Shown in pieces: positions 55,577 to 64,000 of a stretch of DNA of 64,000 nt. The notes under the pieces were generated by a model. That model was not told the origin of the DNA. It saw only the letters and a program-made list of their open reading frames with translations, and did not search any database. Position numbers and translations under genes: made by a program. This stretch comes from Apodemus sylvaticus (lineage: Eukaryota; Chordata; Mammalia; Rodentia; Muridae), in contig NC_067485.1 of the NCBI RefSeq assembly GCF_947179515.1, forward strand, positions 77,704,846-77,768,845, given 5' to 3'. Numbering within the stretch: position 1 is the stretch's first letter; the number at the start of each line of letters is the position of its first letter.

Positions 55577-57044
55577 GTAAGAACTGTCTTCTGCAGAATA
55601 GAGGGGCACCGTGCAGTCTCTGCTGGGAAGGTAGTGGTGGTGCTTTATTCTCTTGCTGCTTTTCTTATGACACTTGCTGGGACATAACCATTTTGGTTCT
55701 TTCTCTTGGGAATTTCCTCCTCTGGATTCTGATCATCGTTGAGTCTGACCCCTGTGCTTTGGGCTCATGTTTGCAGGAAGGTGTCACTGGATATTGGTGT
55801 GTCTCTGACAGCTCACCCTTAAATTTCACATTCTCATATTACTATTGCTTTGGGTTTATTGTGAGATGTTTTTATTTCAAGACATGAGCTTCTTCTTTAA
55901 AAAAAAATATAAAAGGTTTACAAAAGAGCTATTAGAAATCTATTCAGAGAAGGAGGTCTACAGATCTGGTTTTGAGAACGGAAGCTGTCAAGTGTGCTTA
56001 TATAGCAGTTCCACTCTGAAATGGACATGGGGTCACTCAGGCTACAATCACATTTCTTCAGTCCCCCAATGTCAGCACAACCAAGAAAAGAGGCCTCATA
56101 AAAGGGGCTTATATTCTTGAGCTGTTAGTATGATATCCAAATTCAGAATAAAAATCTTCTCTCTTAAGTAGTTTAGGAGTTTCTCCCACTAGTGTTTCAT
56201 TATGTAGACATAGGAGTGACTGACACACAGCCCAGTTTCAAGGGAGAAGAAATCAATCAGCTATTTTCAAGTCATCCTCTCAGAACGTATATTCCCGAGT
56301 CCCTTTTCTCCCATCCTTAGCTGTTAAGTATTGCTGCACTGGATACTGAGGACCCCACACTCTGGAGTATTTGTTACTGATAAGTGATTCCTGTTAATAG
56401 CTTCATTCACTAAAGCTATTCCATTCATTTTGGTTTTGTTGATTTCTATGGTTCTGTTTCTTATTTTTTTCCCAATACATTCCATTCCCTGTTTCTGTTT
56501 CTTTTGAATGTTTTAATCCAATTACCAGCTCTGTAAACAAGCATTTGCCACATCTACAGTAAGTGCACTGAACTGTAGTGGAAGTGATTTCTGATTACCG
56601 ACAAGCTCATTTCTAAGGGACACAGAGCAGCATGCAGTGGACTGAAGAAAGAATAATGGAAAATGCCTTGTTAGGTGACTATGGCAAAGATTCAGAGCAC
56701 AGATGCTAAAAAGTCGCAGAATTCTAAAACACATAGGAACTCTTCTGGACAGTGCTTCTGATCTGAGTCATATGGGACCAACTTGGTTATGAGAGAAAAT
56801 ATGTTGCAGACTTTATAAATCCAGAGTTTTATTAATATTGGATTAGACTTTCTGAGAATGTAGCAAAAAAAAAATTTAGAATCTCAGAATTCCTAGGATT
56901 TTGTTAACAAAGCCAAAGGCACAAATCATTAAGCAAGAATAACTTTAGATTTGCATTTCTGAACTTTTTTCCTCTCTTTTGTGGTCCCCTTTTCTCTACC
57001 ATTTCTAGAATGGCTACTTTCATGGCCTCATACTCCTACAAAAA
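55577..57044. other. Unannotated DNA after the exon candidate
   Basis: About 1.5 kb, probably intron if the exon is real. Frames at 55693-55887, 55845-56120 and 56522-56734 have no domain, and no repeat is recognised. Confidence 0.4.
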
Positions 57045-57350
57045 AAGAAACTAACATTTCTTGGGCCTTGACATAGGACTAATAACTCTTGAGAAAGAGC
57101 TTTGTTAAAACTTTTATATGCTACCCGGGACATGAGAGGCCTTGAGCACAGGCATAGAAGACTGGGGGATGGGATGATTGTTGTAGTCTGAGCCCATAGA
57201 CTCAGCAACTGTTCTAAGAAGTCAGAGCACTTTCCCAGAATCTCTACAGTCCTGGGACTACACACTACAGATTAAGTTGCTTTGCTGTGAATGTGAAGGG
57301 CTGCTTAAGATCATGTACTCGGAGCTAGAGTCAAAACCAAGTGAGTCTGA
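57045..57350 (-). repeat. Possible MIR SINE, antisense
   Basis: aaactaacatttcttgggcc, near the start, resembles the complement of the MIR 3' end (aacatttattgagc). The ggagctagagtcaaaaccaa block resembles the complement of the MIR 5' part. The middle is too diverged to follow. Confidence 0.35.
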
Positions 57351-59985
57351 GCCTCAGTGGCTCCCGGTGTATGAGTCATTCATGAGAGACATGAAAAGCC
57401 CTTCCCACTGGCAAAGGCATCCGTAAAAAAAAAAATGGTTTTAAAAACTCAAAAGTAACCACAAAATGTTTGTCCAACAGGGCCAGCTTCCATCTCAAGC
57501 ATAGAACACTGTATTTCAAAGCAAGCAAAGCTGAGAACCAAGACGTATAGGTTCCAAAGTCTGGGCCAGTCACCAGGCAGGGCTGCTGGCGGAGTAAGCT
57601 TTGAACCAATACAACAGAGACTCCCACATTATGTTGTACTAACTTTTTTTTTTTGTCAAAGCCTAGGAAACTAGGCACAGATGACCCTAGGATCCAATTG
57701 ATCTGTTTCATAGGAATGATGAGGAATTCCCAAGACATGCCAGGGCAAACTTAATACGATCATGGAAGACAGTGACGAGAACACTCTTGACTCTGGCCAG
57801 TACCTGCTTTGGTTTTGATGAGCATGTAGGTAGGAATGAGCATCTAGAGGTACAGGGATCAGCTCTGACTTGGGTTCTGCCTTTCTTTCTCAGAGGCCAA
57901 AGAAAACCAGATCCTCCTCTGCCTTGTGGATGTGTGTGATGTAGTTTTACTGTACTTAGTAATTCAGCCTTCCATATGTCAAATCATCAAATTTCCATAG
58001 TATTTAAGAAGCATTTAACTGCCAAATGATGAATAAAATGTGTGATTTAAACACTGAAATCTAAAGTTTAATGTCTCTTTTATGGTTTCATGATGTACTC
58101 TAAAATACAAAGTGTAACTTATAATGACAGTGGCAGCCACCCAATCCAGTCTGCAAATTTGCCTTTCATGATCTCAGAGCATACCTAACTGTAAAGTCAT
58201 ATTCAACTATGACACAGGGGTTGTAACTTTGGTTTCAAGATTTTTAGATTATATATCAGAGGCCAAGTTCTAAGTGCTGAGAAGGTGGGCATTTGAACCT
58301 GGTCATTTGAAGCTGACTCAATAGCCCAGGACATTTGTTGAGAAACAGGCAGCTCTTTCTGTGATGTAGAGTGATTGATGGCTCACAAGGGACTCAGTCT
58401 CCTAAATAAAGCATGGGATTGCACAACATAAATAAAGAGAATTAAACAAGTAAGACTTAGCAAGTGAAAAATTGGCATTCAGAGGAGAGATTATCTACTT
58501 TGTTTTTTTTCTATATTTGATAATTTCAGAATCATAAGAGGTCACTTCAGAATTTAATGGTGCCAAAGGATATAGACTATACTCTTCAGGTTTTATCATA
58601 GACATCTAGACAAATAGGTGCTAAGTTTTTAGAATGCTTTCATCGTCTTTCGTTGCCGTGCTAATACTTTAAGAAGAACACAGTGCTTTGCCCAGCCACA
58701 TACTATCTTGCAGGTGAGCTACAAAGATGTTACCGTTCAGATTGGGGGGCTCTCACAGAAAACTTAATTTCTGTAAACGTTCCTGATGGGTCTGTTTTCC
58801 ACAACCTCTTGCTAACTCACGTTTTCCTGATTAAATAAGGAAAATTCCTCATCACCCAACTTCTCCCTGATTTCACATTCTTAGATCAGCCACATAGTGG
58901 TTTTCCTACCTCAGTTCCTGAGCACAGCCCTCCTGTGGTCTCTGATCCTTATTCCAAGAAGCCACAGCAGTAACTTATACCCGCTATATCTCTATGTCCA
59001 TGATGCTTCCCCAGTTAAACTCTGGGGCCTTATTTTTCCTATCTAGCTTCCCACTGAAGACTTTGATGTAGAATAGCTACACAGATCAGCAGACACAAAA
59101 CTCTGACAGTCTGGATCTCCACCGTTTTCCCATGGATACCCAGAATCTGTGCCTAAAAAGACTGCCATAGAAATAGGAAAGGTTGATTTCCCTTCACTTC
59201 AGACTTGCTATGCAGACCTCAGTGGAGAAACGAATATGCTCTTTAAAAATTTATTTCCTCGGCAGTTTCTCTTCCTATAAATGGGAACCTGGGATCTCAT
59301 AAAACTGATTTAAAATTATCAAATGCTATTGAACCAACCTAATGAAAATTTTAACCAAAAGTCATTGTAAATTAGGTATGTGATATACTGAGAATGCAGG
59401 CCTTTGTAAAGTAGAGATTGTTCTTATGTAAACTCATGAATGGAGACTTTCTTGAATAAATTACTTCTTAATAACATCAGAGAGTCATTGGCTGGGTAAA
59501 TATCTCCCTGGGCACTCACTGAGGTTCCTGAATTTAAATGTTCAATCGAACTTCTTATTTGTCACAATTCCTAATGAGTTTTTCTTTATGAAATCATTGT
59601 TAGTATGAAAAAGTAAGAATTCGTACCTAATTTCTAGATTAATGGTCTTTAAAAGACCTCAAGGGGTTGAATTTTTTTCTTGCTAAAACACAAAATTTGC
59701 ATAATTTCTATTGCCCAAATGTTTAAACTTCTCAACCCGCTGTCAGTTTGCTACCTGAAGCCGGAAAAGGAAAATGATCTGAACAGGCAGAATGTCTGGG
59801 ATTCCTGCTCCGGGAAACAATGGGCCTGCAGCTTAAAGGGCCTGACAGCAAAATCATTTCTTCCCCGCTTGCCTGTGAAGTATGTGAAGACTTTGCAGAC
59901 ATTCTTTCTCAGACCCATTGTCCCAGCACAGCCTGATTCTGCTGCTACACCTCCATTCAAGACTGACTGAAGCCATCCTGTGAGT
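57351..59985. other. Long unannotated unique stretch
   Basis: About 2.6 kb, no recognised repeat beyond short A or T runs (57426-57435, 57644-57652). The frames at 57376-57738 (-, 120 codons) and 59680-59970 (+, 96 codons) have no known domain and no convincing splice context. Confidence 0.4.
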
Positions 59986-60327
59986 TGTAGCGGTCTGAAT
60001 AGGAACAGTCTTCCCTGTAAGCACATATAGATGAATGTTAGGCATCAGGAATTAGCACTACTTGACAGGGAAGAGGAGGTGTGGCCTTGTTGGAGGAAGT
60101 GTTTCACTGGTTTCAAAAGGCCAAGCCAGACCTTTCCTGGTACCTGCTGATCCAGACATAGATCTCAGTTGTGACTCTAGGACCACGTCTGTCTGCACGC
60201 CACCGTGCTCCCTATCATAGCAGACTAAACTCTGAAGCTGTAACCACGCCCTAATTAAGTGCTCTCTTTTATAAAAGTTGCCTGTGGTTACTGTGTCTCT
60301 TCACAACAAAGAGCCCTGACTAAGACA
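59986..60327 (+). mobile_element. Solo LTR, ERVL-MaLR (MT-like), degraded
   Basis: ttgtagcggtctgaatagga, aggaggtgtggccttgttgg, aggaagtgtttcactggttt, then gtctcttcacaacaaagagc and cctgactaagaca at the end. The block order follows the LTR at 27291-27643. Confidence 0.7.
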
Positions 60328-60814
60328 GTTGTTACAGTTAAATATGGAGATCTTTTTTTATTTTTGGACTTAGGATGGTACCTATGTTCTTTTCATTTCA
60401 ACATTGCAGCAGATGGTCTGAGTTCACTCTTACAGATCCCTGAACTACAGGTGCTACAGGTTCAGCTTAAAACTATCAATATATTCTATACTGCTGACAC
60501 TTTAGGGTAGGAAAGGGGGAAGGTTCCATTTATAAACAGACCTGGACTGCCTTGCACATATGGGACAGAGAAGCAACACCATGGTATGTCAAGGATAACG
60601 TCTCAGAAAGGATGCCATTCTCAGAAAGAAAGATGCAAACAATTTATCATTGCTGTTCTCTAGTGCAGCCTACATCCTGCCCAGACTCCTGCCGCCGTTT
60701 GTTGTTAATGAGACTAAAATGGATACGAGCTTCATTTCACCACAGACTGAGACGTGATATTGGATTGACTGTTATGGAGACATCCTAGATATATTGTGAG
60801 AACTTCAATGTAGG
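60328..60814. other. Unannotated unique DNA
   Basis: Frames at 60259-60510 and 60552-60788 have no domain; nothing else recognised. Confidence 0.45.
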
Positions 60815-60817
60815 AGT

Positions 60818-60899
<82 letters not shown>
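60815..60899. repeat. (TG)n(AG)n compound microsatellite
   Basis: About 65 bp of TG with two TATG interruptions, followed by nine AG units. Confidence 0.97.
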
Positions 60900-61049
60900 A
60901 CATAGAAGCCAGAGATAAACTCAGACTTCTCATGAACCTTGTTTGTTCAGATAGAATATGTCATTACCCAGTACTTTCTAAGTAACGGGCTGACTGGCCA
61001 GGGAGTTCTAGAAATCTACCTTTCTCTACACACAGGACCATAGCTGGCT

Positions 61050-61125
61050 TCTTTATTTGGGCTCCGTGTCTCAAACTTGGGCCCTGAGACTACCTTACTG
61101 ACTGAGCCCTATCCTCAGCCCAATG
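61050..61125 (-). repeat. B4/ID-like SINE fragment, antisense
   Basis: tctcaaacttgggccctgag, then gactaccttactgactgagc and cctatcctcagccc, resemble the complement of an ID-type pol III head. It is short and diverged. Confidence 0.5.
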
Positions 61126-61205
61126 CATGGCTTCTCGATCACCACATGTCTGTGACGTATTTGCTCCAAGTTTTCACCAAACCTCCCTGAAAATGTAATC
61201 AGTTA

Positions 61206-61330
61206 GGTTTGGTGAGGTACATGTATATTCCTAGCACATGGGAGGTAAAGGCAGAAGGATCCAAAGTTCAAGGCCAGCCTGGGTTACAGAAGAGCACATA
61301 AGATCTTACCTCAATAAAATGAACGAAAAA
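61206..61330 (+). repeat. Old B1 SINE
   Basis: ttggtgaggtacatgtatat, tcctagcacatgggaggtaa, aggcagaaggatccaaagtt, caaggccagcctgggttaca and a short A-rich end; the order is that of a B1 monomer. Confidence 0.78.
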
Positions 61331-62859
61331 CTTGAATCAACAATTACAGACCAGTTTGTTACTGTATAATTAGTTGTATGAAAATGAATACTATGTGTTC
61401 TAAATGCTATGTGTTCTTTCAATATAGAAGCCTATAAAATCTATCTTGTAAAACCACCTGAAAAAGCAAAGCTTGTTTTTTAGTGTATTTCATAATACTG
61501 TGTTTTAAAGGCACATATGCTTAATGTAATTATTAAAAGATATTCTAGAGTTTAGGCCTATGATATTCTTTCCGTACAGATCCCAGAAATGCTGTTCAAA
61601 TCGCTATGGCAGAAAATCAATTTTCCCCAAGAACCTAAATTGGCAAATAACTGAGTATGCACAGCAGCTTCAAGCTCAAGTACAGCTTGCTAAGTTAAGA
61701 CAAAGATTTTAAACAGAAGTCGAGTTTAGTCCCACAGTCTGCTACAGGTTGATTGAAATACATATATGCTAACAAAATTCTGTACCTATACATAGCATTT
61801 CCCTGCTGAATTTCATCAGGGAATCAAATACGAAATCCCACAGAGAACATTCTCCAGGCCACTTCATTTAAGAAGTTTGGGTAAAAGAATGTCACACACC
61901 TTGGAATATCTCCACCCGGGAACTCTGTCAGGGTCACACATATAAGACTGAGAATGCGTGTAAAGCCACGAGTATCTACAGCCCTGTGGTGTGTAGGCAG
62001 CTACAGTAACCACTTAGTACCGGGGCAGCTCCGTGTATCTTTTCTTCACTACCTCCACAGGGACATTCCTCCTCAGTAGAAGAATCTGACCTCATGTTGG
62101 AAGTTCTCAGAACCTTGTACCTTCTCTCTTTTGACTGATGGATTATGAAAGGGCTTCGCAACGCATAGGGTGCAAAATGATGTGATAAGCACATACACAT
62201 TTGTTTCATTTTGTTCTTCCTAACTTTAAAGGCTACTAAAAATGTAAGCCAAGTATGAGAGGACGTGCCTAAATTGCAAGTGACACCCTTACGACCCAAT
62301 GTGAGCCAGACTGTAATGATCTGGTGTTTGAAACAGACATATTTCTTAGTCTATCAACCTATGCAATAAAAAATTTAATCTATATAAGCTTAGTAAGAGA
62401 TGTCTATACATATGCACAGGCAGTACACTCTATATGATATGCTGAATGCCCCAAAGTGATAAAACAAATCACAGATGCCTAACTGGCAGTAGACCAGGAC
62501 TTAAAGACACGTCTGTGGGCTTATAGATTAAGTAATAAAATATATTTAAGATGATGGTAGCATGAAGGTCATATACGATTGCTCTGGCATCTGCTTTAGA
62601 ATGAGCCCAGAAAGTTGCTGTCCACCTGGAACATCAGACAAATGAATGCAGAGACATCACACATTCAGCAGGAAAATAGCATAAAGTAAGTAACAGGTTG
62701 GGAACATTAGCAAGGCCTGGGTATTACCGGTATGGTGACAGATTTCTGCCAGACAAGTAGGATGTGGAGATTTATTGGTAAATTACAAAACAGCCCTTGA
62801 ATAAGAAGCTGCCCATTATAAGCAGGAGAACCACAGAACCCACTTCACTGGGAGTATGT
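61331..62859. other. Unannotated AT-rich DNA
   Basis: About 1.5 kb, nothing recognised. The minus frame at 61976-62299 (107 codons) has no domain. Confidence 0.45.
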
Positions 62860-63130
62860 GTGAGCATTGCCTTTGTCTGCTTAGACTGCTATTATAACTA
62901 GCAGCAATGGTCATTTGTATTTTACAGTCTGAGTCTGGAAGGTCAAGATGAAGGTAAGAGTATGGTCAGAGTCTGGTGAGAGTTCTCCTTTAGAAAGTAG
63001 ATGGCCAGGTTTTAGCTGATTCCTCACGTAGTGGAGTGGGACTAGCTGTCTTTTGGCAGATCCTTTTTTAATCTCTTGTCAAACCAACTTAAATATGCCT
63101 GATCCTGTTTGGGGACCCTTTTATTGAAGT
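62860..63130 (-). mobile_element. Possible MLT1-like old LTR, antisense
   Basis: gtctgcttagactgctatta, tttacagtctgagtctggaa, ggtcaagatgaaggtaagag, gagtctggtgagagttctcc and agatggccaggttttagctg follow the order of a mammalian-wide element (gtttgctgtggctgctat, cagttctggaggctgg, tgtctggtgaggg, tagatggcc). I believe it to be of the MaLR/MLT1 kind, but the name is uncertain. Confidence 0.4.
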
Positions 63131-64000
63131 TCTGGTCCTAAGAGGAGAGTAGAGACCCCATGAACTTAGCACTTCCTAAAGCTCCCATCTAAAGTACTAT
63201 ACGTCCTTGGATTACATGGGAGTGAGAGGACAATGGGGTATTATAATAACAGTCATTGGAGTAATCCTGAGTTTGATGGAACCATCTCCTCACATACACA
63301 CCAGAACCTTATCTAGAATGATGAGACAATCAATGGTAGCCCAGCTGATGGAGCCTCTAGTGGGCTCTAGAGCTTAACCCAATGCATTTGATTAATTAGC
63401 TTGGAGTGGCGATGCTCCCATAGTTAGGCTATGCCTCTCTATGTGTGCTCACTGGCTTCTGTGCACTATGCATTATTATCTTAGAGAATGTAAATTATCA
63501 TATTTTCATATTTTTTGTACTTATTTTTCTCACCATGGGGGAGGATCAAATAAGAAAAGTAAAGCTATGGAAATACCAAAGCAGAGGATTCATGGCAGAA
63601 GGGTGAACATCCTCAACTTGCTTCTCTTTGTTCTTCCTGATGGTAACATTATAACTACACAAAAAAGGGAGAAAGGCAAGGTTAGAGAGAGGGGGAGTGT
63701 CCCTCATCCATCAACAGGGAGACTGAGACTGGAAGCCCATGAGTTAAAAGAGAGCCTCAAACACGCTGAGATCTTGTTTTAAAACAGAACAAAAGGGGTA
63801 GAAGTGACTCCATTTCCACAAGATTACATACCTGTTCACTTTCACAATCACCATACGAGCTACGGGGCAGCCTTCGCAATAAGCCACGGGTCAGAGTTGG
63901 GCCATTTCTAGAACTGTGCTCATGAGACAGTGCATTTGGGGCTCAGCTGCTTCTGCTTCATTCTCTCTTGGTCTACAGAAAAGTTGTTAATAAAAGTACT
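63131..64000. other. Unannotated DNA to window end
   Basis: No repeat or gene recognised. The 113-codon + frame at 63441-63782 has no domain or splice context that I can support. Confidence 0.45.

Noticed and set aside
57894..57950. Good acceptor (ctttctttctcag) followed by an open frame
   Set aside because: No matching donor follows, and the frame runs to a stop without a recognised protein.
62935..62957. Exon-like segment between a tttacag acceptor and a gtaaga donor
   Set aside because: It is only about 20 nt long and lies within an old LTR-like repeat whose normal sequence explains it.
1..64000. A novel multi-gene system
   Set aside because: No intact coding genes, gene clusters or conserved intergenic signals were found; the visible content is rodent repeats and unique noncoding DNA.

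Overview
The window is mammalian nuclear DNA from a murid rodent (mouse, rat or a close relative; the sequence does not decide which). The evidence is the repeat mix: B1, B2, B3 and B4/RSINE1 SINEs, rodent L1 3' ends with the G/A-rich 3' UTR, ERVL-MaLR LTRs of the MT/ORR1 kind, and two copies of the rodent hAT-Charlie element URR1. Long dinucleotide and tetranucleotide microsatellites and strong CpG depletion fit the same picture. Nothing looks bacterial, viral or plasmid-like, and no operon, CRISPR array or rRNA/tRNA gene was seen.

No complete protein-coding gene can be supported. The open reading frames longer than 60 codons fall in microsatellites, in LTR, SINE or LINE sequence, or in unique DNA without recognisable domains. 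The window is best read as intergenic or intronic. Two short stretches look like possible exons on the + strand. The better one is 39 nt at 55538-55576, with a strong acceptor, a strong donor, an open frame and three CpGs. The weaker one is 70 nt at 46811-46880. If the first is real, the right-hand part of the window is intron of a + strand gene whose other exons lie outside.

Layout. 1-9000: mostly unique, with a B4/RSINE1, two MaLR LTRs, an old antisense L1, a B3 and another SINE fragment. 9167-9532: a B2 joined directly to an L1 3' end, the pair flanked by one 15-bp target-site duplication. 9660-25000: unique DNA with B1, B4, L2 and MIR fragments, several MaLR LTRs and one URR1. 25015-27051: an old L1 3' end, then a younger 5'-truncated L1 with its own target-site duplication. 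27290-32945: a MaLR LTR, L1 fragments, the second URR1 and microsatellites. 33060-35805: mostly unique, ending in a 340-bp polypurine tract. 37061-44565: two antisense L1s. The first is interrupted by a 148-bp copy of nearby flanking DNA; the second is long and still shows endonuclease and reverse transcriptase relics, and carries a B2. 47150-51910: B3s, MaLR LTRs and an ancient antisense L1 that kept its ends but lost most of ORF2. 52000-64000: unique DNA with a GATA microsatellite, a hAT MITE, SINEs, a MaLR LTR and the microexon candidate.

The most interesting signals are the microexon candidate, the B2-L1 composite, the copied 148-bp segment inside an L1, a dispersed 100-bp repeat that I cannot assign (9861 and 24868), and several short inverted or tandem duplications. 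I found no novel multi-gene system. Repeat names come from remembered consensus sequences, and subfamily names are left open where memory does not decide them.
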